From: Burkholderiales bacterium
GTDB lineage: Bacteria; Pseudomonadota; Gammaproteobacteria; Burkholderiales; SG8-39
Direction: 5' to 3'
Assembly (NCBI GenBank): GCA_027493935.1
Contig: JAOSJV010000010.1
Span: 124,001 to 188,000 of the forward strand
DNA length: 64,000 bases
Both the position numbers and the translations under genes were made by a program. The notes beneath the pieces were generated by a model. That model saw only the letters and a program-made list of their open reading frames with translations, did not search any database and was not told the DNA's origin. Position 1 is the stretch's first letter. Each line of letters starts with the position of its first letter. Shown here one piece after another: positions 49,099 to 59,190 of the stretch.

Positions 49099-50112
49099 TC
49101 AGTTCACCGGGTAGCCGGCCTTGCGCAGCATGTCGCGCGCCGGGACGCCCTTCGCCTCGTTCTGCTTGATCCAGTCGGCGACGATCGGCTTGAGCACCTC
49201 GGCGATGCGCGCCTGCTCGGCCGGCGGGAGCGTGTAGACCTCGGCCTTGCCCTTGATGCTCTGGATTCCCGACTCGGCGCGCTTGAGATACACCTCGGTC
49301 GCCTTGAGGCTGAGGCCCCGGCCCGAGGTCTTGTCGATCGCGGCGCGCGCCGCCGGCGACAGGCTGTCGTACTTCTGCTTGTTCATCGAGATCAGGAACG
49401 AAGAGCGGCCGAACAGCGGCCCGGTGACCGTGATGCCCTTTCCCACCTCGCCGAGCCGGAAGTCGACGATGGTCGAGAACGGCAGCATCGCGCCGTCGAT
49501 CACCCCGCGCTCGAGGTTCTGGTAGACCTGGGTGATCGGCATCGCGATCGGCACCGCGCCCATCACCTCGAGCTGCTTCGCCTGCGCCGCCGAGGGCGCG
49601 CGCATGCGCTTGCCCTTCAAGTCGTCCATCGTCTTGAACGCGCCGCTCCGGCTCATCCACCCGGCGTCCTCGGCGCCCCACAGCGCGATCACCTTGGTGC
49701 CCTCGAAATCGGGCAGGAGGTACGGATCGAGCAGGTCCCACATCATGTTCGTGGCGGCGACGCCGTCGGGCATCAGGCCGGGCAGCTCGATCATCTGCAC
49801 GCGCGGAAACGCGGGCGAGGTGTAGCCGGGCAGCGTGAACACGAAGTCGACCGCGCCCTGGACCGATTGGCGGTAGAGATCGGGCGGCTTGCCGCCGAGC
49901 TGCATCGACGGGTACAACGTGATCTTGACCTCGCCGTTGGTGGCCTTGGCGATCTCCTGCGCCCACGGCGTGATGATCTCGCGGTAGATCACGTGCACCG
50001 GCGGCACGAAGGTCGAGAGCCGCAGCTCCTGCGCCTTGGCGCCGGAAGCCATGCCGAGAACTGCCGCCGCGCCCGCGACGAGCGCAAGGGTGGTGCCGAC
50101 GCGCCTGCTCAT
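49099..50112 (-). CDS. dctP: TRAP transporter substrate-binding protein (DctP)
   Basis: This 337-residue periplasmic binding protein has a signal peptide ending SGAKAQE. Family features include STFVPPVHVIYREIITPWAQEIAKATNGEVKITLYPSMQLGG, MRAPSAAQAKQLEVMGAVPIAMP with the carboxylate-binding Arg, and QNLERGVIDGAMLPFSTI. The substrate is probably an organic acid. GGAGGAGAC precedes the ATG, and the ATG overlaps the stop of a truncated VOC frame, so translation may be coupled. Confidence 0.9.
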   Translation of the reverse strand: MSRRVGTTLALVAGAAAVLGMASGAKAQELRLSTFVPPVHVIYREIITPWAQEIAKATNGEVKITLYPSMQLGGKPPDLYRQSVQGAVDFVFTLPGYTSPAFPRVQMIELPGLMPDGVAATNMMWDLLDPYLLPDFEGTKVIALWGAEDAGWMSRSGAFKTMDDLKGKRMRAPSAAQAKQLEVMGAVPIAMPITQVYQNLERGVIDGAMLPFSTIVDFRLGEVGKGITVTGPLFGRSSFLISMNKQKYDSLSPAARAAIDKTSGRGLSLKATEVYLKRAESGIQSIKGKAEVYTLPPAEQARIAEVLKPIVADWIKQNEAKGVPARDMLRKAGYPVN

Positions 50113-50381
50113 GAGTCTCCTCCTCCAGAAAGGTCCCCGCCACCGCCGCCGGCGCTCAGGGAATTGCGTGCGCGGCGAACGCATGCGGCACGGGCTCGCC
50201 CCTCTTCGAGGCGAGCCGCCGCCGCGGCCGGTACGACGTCCACCTTCCACTGGATATTCCGCGCGGTGCGGATACGCCCTCGGCGCACGATCCCCGCGTT
50301 CGTCGGGAATTTCTCCGCCGCATGCAGGTGCGGCGACTGCAGCCGCCCGAAGGCGATGTCGGCGACCATCACGACCGGCAT
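50109..50381 (-). CDS. Truncated VOC/glyoxalase-like reading frame
   Basis: The 90-residue frame begins MPVVMVADIAFGRLQSPHL behind a strong GGAGGAGA. The first 40 residues resemble the N-terminus of ring-cleaving or VOC-family dioxygenases (IAYGRLxSPDLDxxExF pattern). After that the similarity ends in Ala- and Gly-rich sequence, and no metal ligands of a second beta-alpha-beta unit are present. Its stop overlaps the dctP start. It is either a decayed first gene of the TRAP operon or a kept leader; I cannot decide. Confidence 0.45.
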   Translation of the reverse strand: MPVVMVADIAFGRLQSPHLHAAEKFPTNAGIVRRGRIRTARNIQWKVDVVPAAAAARLEEGRARAACVRRARNSLSAGGGGGDLSGGGDS

Positions 50382-50639
50382 GGCATGTCTCCTCCGTCCG
50401 GATTCGGCACTCCGGTTCGGACCGCCCGGAAGGATACCGCGATTCACCTCGCAGGCGCTCCGCCCGTCCCGTGCGCCCGCGAGGAGGGCCGGCAGCCGCC
50501 GACGTGTATCGCACGCGCCTCGGGGCCACCCGGCGCTGCCGGCCGGCACGGGCCTGCTCGGCACAGCCGCATCGTCGCGCCCCTGCCCTGCACCAGTTCC
50601 TGCGCCCGGCGCCCGGGAATCGGTTAACGTCTGCTCCGC

Positions 50640-51578
<939 letters not shown>

Positions 51579-51594
51579 CGCGTCCACCCGCGCC

Positions 51595-52912
51595 ATGCGG
51601 CTGCTCGCGCTCTTTCGCCGGGTCCACGTGGTCTCGCGGTGGTTCGAGCGCCGCGTCACCCCGGCCGGCGCAGTGGTCGCGACGACCGCCGCCGCCGCCG
51701 CGATGCTCGGCATCGATACGCGCCTGTCGCTTGCGCACCTCGTGTTCGGCATCGCGTTCGCGCTGATGGCGGTGGGCTTCCCTCGCGCGCGGCCGGTTGC
51801 GCCCGGCGCTCGAGCTCGTGCGGCGCCTGCCGCGCTTCGTCACCGTCGGCACCCCGGTCCGCTATTCGGTCTCGGTGCGCAACACCTCCGGCAGGCCGGT
51901 CGCCGGGCTCGCGCTCGAGGAGCGCCTGCGGCAGACCTACCCGGCGGCGGCCGAGTTCGCGCGGCGCCGCCCGCGCGCCACGAACTGGTTCGACCGCGCC
52001 GTCGGCTACCCCGACTGGATCGACTGGCTGCGCCGCCTGCGCGCGGTGGAGGTCGCGCCCGCGCCGATTCCGCCGCTCGCGCCCGGGCAGGCGGCCGAGC
52101 TCGCGCTCGAGCTCAAGCCCGTGCACCGCGGCACGGCCGTCTTCGAGGGCTTCGGCGTCTCGCGCAGCGAACCGCTCGGGCTGTGGCGCGCGCTGCGCGA
52201 CCTCGACGACGAGCAGGCGCTCGTCGTGCTGCCGCGCATCTATCCGGTCGAGTGGCCGGCCCTCGGCGGCAGCCGCCACCACCAGCCGGGCGGCATCTCG
52301 CTCGCCTCGCGCGTCGGCGACTCTGAGGAGTTCCGCGCGCTGCGCGACTACCGGGTCGGCGATCCGCTGCGCGCGATCCACTGGCGCAGCTGGGCGCGCA
52401 CCGGCCACCCGGTCGTCAAGGAGCACCAGGAGGAGTACTTCGCGCGGCACGCGCTCGTGCTCGACACCGCCGCCGCCTCGGCCGACGAGCCGTTCGAAGC
52501 CGCGGTGTCGATCGCAGCGTCTTTCACGGTGGCCGAGCGCGGCGCGGACGCGCTGCTCGATCTCCTGTTCGTCGGCGCAGCGCTGCACTGCGTCACCGTC
52601 GGCCGGGGCGTCGGCACCACCGACGCAGCGCTACGCGTGCTCGCGGGCGTGCGGCCCGCGCCGCCGGAGAGCTTCGCACGGCTTGCCGAGGCGGTGACCG
52701 CGCAAGCCGGCGCGATCGCGAGCGCGATCCTCGTGCTGCAGCGCTGGGACGAGGCGCGCGCCCGGCTCGCGGCCGCGCTCGCCGCGCTCGACATCGGCGT
52801 GCGCGTCTACGTCGTGGCCGAACGCGTCCCGGAGGCGGTCGACCCCGCGCTCGCGCACGGCGCGCGATGGGTGCTGCCGGAGACCGTGCGCGAGGCGCTC
52901 GCATGCCCGTGA
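51595..52912 (+). CDS. DUF58 protein (second cluster), frameshifted
   Basis: This protein of about 439 residues has two hydrophobic N-terminal segments (near residues 25-65). A beta-rich part starts with LELVRRLPRFVTVGTPVRYSVSVRN. The DUF58 signature EEFRALRDYRVGDPLRAIHWRSWARTG near 250 is followed by a vWA-like end. The frame breaks near 51797 between MAVGFPRARPVA and the second segment. It is about 90 residues longer than the first-cluster DUF58 protein. It overlaps the transglutaminase gene by ten bases. Confidence 0.85.
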
Positions 52913-54860
52913 AGCCGCCGCCCCTGCTCCTCGGGCTCGCGCTCGCGCTGTGGGGCGCGTGCGCCGGTGTCCTCGCGCTCGGCATCGTGCTCGGCATCGC
53001 TATCGAAGTGCTGCGTGCGGCGAACCTGCGCCGCGCGTTCGACACGGCCGACTTCAACCGAGCCTGCGACCTCGCCGCCATGCTCTCGCTCGGCGCAATC
53101 GCCTACTTCGTGGCCACTCGCGGCGTCGCGCAGGGCCTGCTGCGCGCCGTCGAGTGGCTGCCGGTGACCGTGCTGCCGGCGCTGCTCGCCCAGCTCGTGT
53201 CGGCCGCCGGCCGGCTGCGCATGCGCAACCTCTTCTACTCGCTACGCCGCAGCGCGCTGCCCGAGGCCGACCGCCCGGTCGATCTCGCATTCCCGTTCTT
53301 CGCGCTCGCGCTGCTCTCGGCGAGCATCGCCACCAGCGCGCACATCGAGCTCCTGCCCGCCGGCGCCGCGCTGCTGGTCTACGCGCTGTATGCCGCGCGG
53401 CCGCGCGCGCGCCCGCTGTGGGCGTGGGCGACGCTCGCCGGCGTGGCGGTCGCGCTCGGCATCGGGCTCTCGTTCGGCCTCGTACGGCTGCAGCTTGCGC
53501 TCGAGGACCTCGCGGTCGAGTGGTTTTTCGCCCCCGAACCGGATGTGTTCCGCGCCGCTACGCGCATCGGCGACGTCGGCCGCATCAAGCTGTCGGACGC
53601 CATCGTGTGGCGGGTTGCGGGCGAGCGACCGGCCGCACGGCCGCTGCTGCTCTTCGAGGCGGCGTACAGCATCTTCGATGGCGCGACCTGGCGCGCGCGC
53701 AGCGAGGGCTTCCGGGCGCTCGCCGCACCGGTCGACGGCCAGACCTGGCGGCTCGGCGATCCCCCGGCGTGCTCGCGCGGCTGCGGATCAGCGGCTACAC
53801 CGACGCCGGCCGGGCGATTCTCGCGCTGCCGGCGGGCATCCACTCGATCACCAACATCGCGCCCGCCGCGGTCGCGATGAACGCGCCCGGTTCGGTGCGG
53901 ATCGCCGACGCGCCGCCCTTCGTGCGGTTCCAGGTCGCCTACGCGCCCGACGCCTTGGCGCGGACCGCACCGAACGACGCGGACTTTCACGTGCCGCGCA
54001 TGCTCGCGCCGCTCTTCACCGAGGTGGCGGCCGGGCTCGGACCGACGGCCGGCGCGTCCGGGCCGGCGGCTGCGGTCGAGCAGGTGCGGCGCTTCTTCGG
54101 CGGCTTCCGCTACAGCCTGTGGCTCGGCGATCGCGCCGGCGGCAAGGACATGCGCGACTTCCTGACCGTGTCGCGCGCCGGGCACTGCGAGTACTTCGCG
54201 ACCGCGACCGCGCTCCTCCTGCGCAGCATGGGCGTGCCGGCACGCTACGCGGTCGGCTACTCGGTGCAGGAATGGAGCGGGTTCGACGGCCAGTACGTGG
54301 TGCGCCGCAGCCACGCCCACGCGTGGGCACAGGCGTACGTCGGCGGCGCCTGGGTGGACGTCGACACTACGCCCGCGATCTGGGTCGAGGCCGAAGCGGA
54401 GCGATCGAGCTGGCTGCGGCCGCTCTACGACCGGGCGTCGTGGCTCTGGTACCGCTACAACGCGTGGCGCGCCGCCGGCGAGGAAGGCCTCGGCCTCTGG
54501 CTGCTCGCCGGCGCGGTGCTCGTGTGCGCGTGGCTTTACTGGCGCCTCTTCCGCCGCCCGCGCACTCGAACAGCGGCGACGGCGACCGACGCTGCGCGCC
54601 GGGCGGCGCGCGAATCGGCGTACTTCCAGGTCGAGGACGCGCTCGCCCGGGCCGGCTATCCGCGCGGCGCGGGCGAGACCCCGCGCCGCTGGCTCGCGCG
54701 GCTCGCCGCCGACGGCTGCCCGCACCTGGATGACGCGGTCGCATCGCTCGTCGAGGCGCACTACGAGCTCGAGTACCGGCCCGGCGCCGACCGGGCGGCG
54801 CTGCTCGCGCGCATCCGCGCGCTGGCCGAGCACTGGCGCGCCGGGCGTCGCGCCGCCTGA
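52903..54860 (+). CDS. Transglutaminase-like membrane protein (second cluster), frameshifted
   Basis: This protein of about 652 residues has at least five hydrophobic segments in the first 200 residues (LLLGLALALWGACAGVLAL and others). A periplasmic region, a transglutaminase domain and one further membrane segment (GLGLWLLAGAVLVCAWLYWRLF) follow. The triad is Cys in AGHCEYFATATALL, His in SHAHAWAQAYVG and Asp in AWVDVDTTP. The frame breaks at the C5 run 53761-53765; one added C restores a Pro-Gly-Val-Leu-Ala-Arg continuation. It closes the second MoxR operon, and nothing like mltB follows it. Confidence 0.85.
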
Positions 54861-55269
54861 TCGCGCGGCTGCCGCGGCCGCGTCGAGGTGCCGCACGATC
54901 GCCGCCGGTTCTCGCGGCCGAATCATCCCGCACCCGCAGCCTCGATCGAGACGTATCGCGCCGCCCGCGAGTGGGCACACGGCCGGCGAAGAGTCATTGC
55001 GGTCCTCCAACTCGGCGGCGCGCGCGGCTCGGTGCGTTGCGGCGTCCGGCTGCCGACCGTTCGGGACCGCCCGCTCGGGCGACGGGGCGGACGTCCTTGT
55101 TTCCCGGCGACTTCTGGCGAGCGGCCGCGCGTGCCGCAGCCTACCGCGCCCGGCGGGACAAGAACCAAGAAAATATATAATGGACAAACTTTATTTCACA
55201 AGCTATAAAGCCAAGAGAAGGGCAAAGCCATGCCGGGGGCGCAGTTCAACTTTCGTGGATGAATCCGAG
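54861..55269 (+). other. Intergenic control region before the uptake gene block
   Basis: No gene is recognised. The first 290 bases are GC-rich without pattern. From 55161 to about 55232 the sequence turns AT-rich and holds a TATAAT and a small inverted repeat, listed separately. A frame starting at ATG 55180 would extend the permease N-terminus by 30 residues, but the promoter overlaps it. Confidence 0.45.
55176..55210 (+). promoter_or_regulatory. Promoter with operator-like inverted repeat
   Basis: A perfect TATAAT at 55176-55181 is followed at 55189-55210 by CTTTAT-10 bases-ATAAAG, right where transcription would start. GGGACA at 55155-55160 is a weak -35 with short spacing. An inverted repeat over a start site is a typical repressor-binding place. 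No regulator gene is nearby. Confidence 0.5.
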
Positions 55270-56064
55270 ATGCTGCGGCTGATCCTGCGCGCATTACGGC
55301 ATCGAGGGCTCATGCTGGTGCTCTCCCCGCTCGCCGGGATTGCTGTCTGGCAGGCGCTGGTGGATCTCGGCGCAATCTCGCTCGACACCTTCACCTCGCC
55401 TGCACGCGTCGCCGCTGCGCTCCTCGAGGTGCTACGCGAGGAGAACACCGCGCTGCGCGGCAGCTTGGCGACGCACGCCTGGGCGAGCCTCCAGGAAGTC
55501 GTGCTCGGGTTCCTGCTCGCCGTGGGCGTCGGCGTGCCGGTCGGGCTACTGATGGGCTGGAGCCGCATCGCGTTCAACCTACTCGATCCGTACGTCGAGC
55601 TGATGCGCCCGATACCGCCGACCGCGTGGGTCGCGATGTCGCTGCTGCTCCTGGGGCTCGGCCTGCAGCAGAAGGTGTTCGTCGTGTTCGTCGGAACCGT
55701 GAGCCCGATACTGATCACCACGCTCGACGGCGTGAAGAGCCTCGACCAGATCCTGCTGAAGGTCGCGCGCACCCACAACGCGACGCAGTTCGACACCGTG
55801 GTCAAGATCTTCTTACCCGCGCTGCTGCCTGCGATCCTCACCAGTTTTCGGGTCGGCATCGGCATGGCATGGATGGTCGTCGTCGCCGCGGAGCTGATCG
55901 CCGCCGAGGCCGGCCTCGGCTTTCTGCTGATCCAGGCGTACCGCATCTTCCGCATGGACGTGATGGTCGCGGTGATGCTGATCATCGGGCTGATCGCCTT
56001 TGCGATGGATCGTGGCATGCGCGAGATGCAGCGGCGCCTGCTTCGGTGGCAGTACCGTGGCTAG
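55270..56064 (+). CDS. NitT/TauT-type ABC transporter permease
   Basis: This is a 264-residue inner-membrane permease of the nitrate/sulfonate/taurine type. About six segments are visible. The EAA-like loop near residue 160 reads KVARTHNATQFDTVVKIFLPALLPAILTSFRVGIGMAWMVVVAAE. I choose ATG 55270 because ATG 55180 lies on the -10 element. The ribosome-binding site is poor. It is the first gene of the block, and a hairpin separates it from the binding-protein gene. Confidence 0.85.
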   Translation: MLRLILRALRHRGLMLVLSPLAGIAVWQALVDLGAISLDTFTSPARVAAALLEVLREENTALRGSLATHAWASLQEVVLGFLLAVGVGVPVGLLMGWSRIAFNLLDPYVELMRPIPPTAWVAMSLLLLGLGLQQKVFVVFVGTVSPILITTLDGVKSLDQILLKVARTHNATQFDTVVKIFLPALLPAILTSFRVGIGMAWMVVVAAELIAAEAGLGFLLIQAYRIFRMDVMVAVMLIIGLIAFAMDRGMREMQRRLLRWQYRG

Positions 56065-56114
56065 GGAAACGCCGCAGGAGGCCGTTCGGCCCTGCTCGCA
56101 GTCCCCCCGCGCCA

Positions 56115-56144
56115 GGCAGGACCTCGCGCAAGCAAGGTCCTGCC
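56115..56144 (+). promoter_or_regulatory. Intercistronic stem-loop
   Basis: Ten-base perfect arms, GGCAGGACCT (56115-56124) and its complement (56135-56144), enclose a 10-base loop between the permease and binding-protein genes. Such hairpins often protect mRNA or partly end transcription, which would make the binding protein more abundant. That role is inferred. Confidence 0.45.
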
Positions 56145-56190
56145 CAGGTCAATCAAGCGCAAACCGCGTCAACTGAGGAGGAGGTGAGTC

Positions 56191-57183
56191 ATGTCGTTGC
56201 TCAAACGAAGTGTCACGATGCTGTTGCTCCTGATCCTAGGCACCATGCTGCCGGCGGCAGCGCAGGCTCAGGTGCGGCTAGGCTACATGCCCATCGCCGA
56301 GGAGCTGCCCAAGTTCGTCGGCAAGGAAAAGGGCCTGTTCAGCAAACACGGTCTTGAAGTCGAGTTGGTGCGCTTCGAGAGTGGTCCCGACATGGGCACC
56401 GCGCTCCTCGGCGGTTCGATCCAGATCGGCATGATCGGGACCCCCGGACTCATCAACGCCGCCGTTGCCGGCCGGCCCCTGGTGGCGATCGTCGATAACG
56501 GCAGCAACCTCGCGGGACCGCAGGGCTACGAGTACTACACCGGACTGGTGGTGCTCGACGATTCCCCGGTGAAGGATCTCGGCGACCTCAAGGGCAAGAA
56601 GATCGCGCTGAACGTCCTCAAGGCGAATTCCGAGACCCAGACGGTGATGCAGATCCTTCGCTGGAACCGCGAAAACCCCGGCCGCGCGATCGACCTCAAC
56701 AAGGACGTTCAGTTCGTGGTGATTCCCTTCGGGTCGATGCCGGCCGCGCTCGAGAAAGGCATCGTCGACGTTGCCAGCATGATCGAGCCTTTCATGACGC
56801 AGCTCAGCCAGAAGCGCAAGGTGCGCGTGATATCGCCCGTGGGCTACGCGCTTTCGAACTGGCCAGTGAGCTTCGGCATCGTGCGCCGGGACTTCGGCGA
56901 GAAGAACGTCGACGTCCTGCAGAAGTACCGCGCGGGCTGGTTCGACGCGGTGCGCTGGATCCGCGCGAACCAGGACGAGGCGCGGGCCATCATGCAGAAG
57001 TATGCGGGTGTGCCTGCGGACGTGGCACGGCGGATCGTGCTGCCCAACTGGTCCGAGGACATCCGCACCACCCGCCAGAGCACCGAGCTCGTCATGGACG
57101 GCATGCTGCGGGGCGGGATGATCCAGAAGAAGGCGAACATCGACCAGATCATCGTCGAAGATCTGAACACTCTGCGCAAGTAG
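56191..57183 (+). CDS. NitT/TauT-type ABC substrate-binding protein
   Basis: This 330-residue periplasmic binding protein has the signal peptide MLLLLILGTMLPAAAQAQ. The start follows GGAGGTGAG. The mature part (VRLGYMPIAEELPKFVGKEKGLFSKHGLEVELVRFESG, then GGSIQIGMIGTPG) is the NMT1/THI5-like fold of the TauA/SsuA family. The ligand is not evident. It is less GC-rich than most neighbours, which may hint at transfer or at high expression. Confidence 0.88.
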   Translation: MSLLKRSVTMLLLLILGTMLPAAAQAQVRLGYMPIAEELPKFVGKEKGLFSKHGLEVELVRFESGPDMGTALLGGSIQIGMIGTPGLINAAVAGRPLVAIVDNGSNLAGPQGYEYYTGLVVLDDSPVKDLGDLKGKKIALNVLKANSETQTVMQILRWNRENPGRAIDLNKDVQFVVIPFGSMPAALEKGIVDVASMIEPFMTQLSQKRKVRVISPVGYALSNWPVSFGIVRRDFGEKNVDVLQKYRAGWFDAVRWIRANQDEARAIMQKYAGVPADVARRIVLPNWSEDIRTTRQSTELVMDGMLRGGMIQKKANIDQIIVEDLNTLRK

Positions 57184-57187
57184 AAGG

Positions 57188-57991
57188 ATGGATCGCTACG
57201 TCGAGGCCGAGCGGGCCACAATTGCCTACCCGCGCAAAGGGCGCGTCGTGGAGGCCGTGCGCGACGTCTCGCTTAGCGTCGCGAACCGCGAGTTCGTAGC
57301 GCTCGTCGGCCCATCGGGTTGCGGAAAGACGACGCTGCTTCACGCGATCGGCGGCCTGGTCCCGATCCAGTCCGGGCAGATCCGCTGCGCCGGACGCCCG
57401 GTGACCGGGCCGGGCCCCGAGCGCGTGATGGTCTTCCAGGAGTTCTCTCTGCTCCGGTGGCGCGACGTGCGGCGCAACGTCGAGTTCGCGCTCGAATGTA
57501 ATCGCGTGCCAGCCGCGCAGCGCAAGCCAATCGTCGACCGCCTGCTCAAGCAGGTTGGGCTGGCGAATCACGCCGACGCGTATCCAGATCAGCTCTCCGG
57601 CGGGATGAAGCAGCGCGTCGCCATTGCGCGTGCGCTCGCCTACGACGCCGAGGTCCTGCTCATGGACGAGCCGTTCGGCGCGCTCGACGCGCAGACGCGC
57701 CTCGTGATGCAGGCGCTGCTGCTCGAGATCTGGGAAGGATCCCGAAAGACCGTGGTGTTCGTGACGCACGATATCGACGAGGCAATCTATCTCGCCGACC
57801 GCATACTCATCATGAGCACCGGCCCGGGGACCGTCAAGGCAGAGTACCCGGTGAAGGCGCCGCGGCCGCGTCCGGCGGACTTCGTCATCTCGGAACAGTT
57901 CCTCGATCTCAAGCGACGCATCTACGGCGCGATCCGCGCGGAGGATTTCCGCAAGCCGCCCCAGGCGGGCCAGGCGCCGGTGTCCGTCTGA
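57188..57991 (+). CDS. NitT/TauT-type ABC transporter ATPase
   Basis: This 267-residue ATPase has Walker A VGPSGCGKTT near residue 43, Q-loop VMVFQEFSLLRWRDV, signature LSGGMKQRVAIARA, Walker B VLLMDEPFGALD and His in FVTHDIDEA, all typical of TauB/SsuB/NrtD. It starts four bases after the binding-protein stop and completes the transporter. A TctC-like gene follows 47 bases later. Confidence 0.93.
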   Translation: MDRYVEAERATIAYPRKGRVVEAVRDVSLSVANREFVALVGPSGCGKTTLLHAIGGLVPIQSGQIRCAGRPVTGPGPERVMVFQEFSLLRWRDVRRNVEFALECNRVPAAQRKPIVDRLLKQVGLANHADAYPDQLSGGMKQRVAIARALAYDAEVLLMDEPFGALDAQTRLVMQALLLEIWEGSRKTVVFVTHDIDEAIYLADRILIMSTGPGTVKAEYPVKAPRPRPADFVISEQFLDLKRRIYGAIRAEDFRKPPQAGQAPVSV

Positions 57992-58038
57992 TCGTCCGCC
58001 GGCGCATGACGACAGGACTTATCGGGAGGAGAGCAACC

Positions 58039-58986
58039 ATGTTTCGTTTCATCTCGGCAATCGCCGCCTGCGGCATCTTGTCAACGGCGCTCGCGCAGCC
58101 GTTCCCCTCGAAGCCGATCGAGATCGTCAACTCGTTCTCCGCCGGCGGCGCGAACGACCTCAACGTGCGCGCGCTGCAGGTCACCGCCGAGCGGATCCTC
58201 GGAGCGCCGCTGGTACAGACCTTCCGCCAGGGCGGCGGCGGTGTAGTCGGGACCACCGAGGTCGCGAATGCGACGCCCGACGGCTACAAGCTGCTGGTCG
58301 TCACCTCCGGCGAGCTGACCGCGGCACCGAACCTCGCCAAGACGACCTATTCGCTCGATTCGTTCGCGTTCATCGGCCGCATCTCGTCGAAGCCTTACGG
58401 AGTGGTCGTGAAGAGCGACGCCCCTTGGAAGGACATCTCCGAGTTCCTCCTTGCCGCAAAGGCGCAGCCCGACAAGTACACCGTCGGGACAACGCCGACC
58501 GGCGGCATGTTCCTCACGGCCAAGCACTTCATCATCCGCGGCGGGGTGCCGCTGACGACGGTACCGTATGGCGGGGCGGGTCCCGCCCTGGTCGGCGTGC
58601 TCGGCGGGCACATCGATTCGGTCTGGGCGCCACTCGCGGCGGCAGAGACGCAGATCCGGAGCGGGGCGCTGCGCCTGCTGGCGGTTTCCGGGGCTGCGCG
58701 CGTGCGGGGCCACGAGACGGTTCCGGCGCTGAAGGAGCTCGGCATCGAGGCGCCGTTCGTCCAGTGGACGGGCATCGTCGCCCCGCGCGGCGTCCCGGCC
58801 GATCGCATCTCCTTCCTGCGCGATGCGCTTGCGCGCATCACGAAGGACGAGGCCTACCTCAAGGCCGCGGAGAAGACCGGCATCGACGTGGCGTATCTGC
58901 CCGCGCCGGAGTTCGAGCAGCAGGTGCGGGAGGAAGACCAGGCGTTCAAGGCGCTGGTCAAGGGCCTGGGCATCACGGTGCAGTAG
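58039..58986 (+). CDS. Bug/TctC-type tripartite tricarboxylate binding protein 1
   Basis: This 315-residue periplasmic binding protein has the signal peptide MFRFISAIAACGILSTALAQ, behind GGGAGGAGAG. Bug-family features are PSKPIEIVNSFSAGGANDLNVRAL near 30, VNATPDGYKLL-like text (EVANATPDGYKLLVVTSG), and VPYGGAGPALVGVLGGHIDSVWAP. The ligand is normally a carboxylic acid. The next gene is a paralogue; the two share the motif run GELTAAPNLAKTTYSLDSF, so they are a recent duplication. Confidence 0.88.
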   Translation: MFRFISAIAACGILSTALAQPFPSKPIEIVNSFSAGGANDLNVRALQVTAERILGAPLVQTFRQGGGGVVGTTEVANATPDGYKLLVVTSGELTAAPNLAKTTYSLDSFAFIGRISSKPYGVVVKSDAPWKDISEFLLAAKAQPDKYTVGTTPTGGMFLTAKHFIIRGGVPLTTVPYGGAGPALVGVLGGHIDSVWAPLAAAETQIRSGALRLLAVSGAARVRGHETVPALKELGIEAPFVQWTGIVAPRGVPADRISFLRDALARITKDEAYLKAAEKTGIDVAYLPAPEFEQQVREEDQAFKALVKGLGITVQ

Positions 58987-59190
58987 CCGGCGCGAGCGCG
59001 GAGCGCGCCGCCGCCGGTCGGAATTCATTCCGTCGGCGGGCGCTGCGCGCGGTGCGTACCGAGCATGCCCGTCGGCCTCCAGCAGGAGCACGACCGGTCC
59101 GGCTGCGCGCCGGGCCAAGAGACGGATGCAGTTCTCGGAGCATCCGCCTTCGGCAGCGATCGTCAACCCAGACTGGAAGGGGAGGGAACG

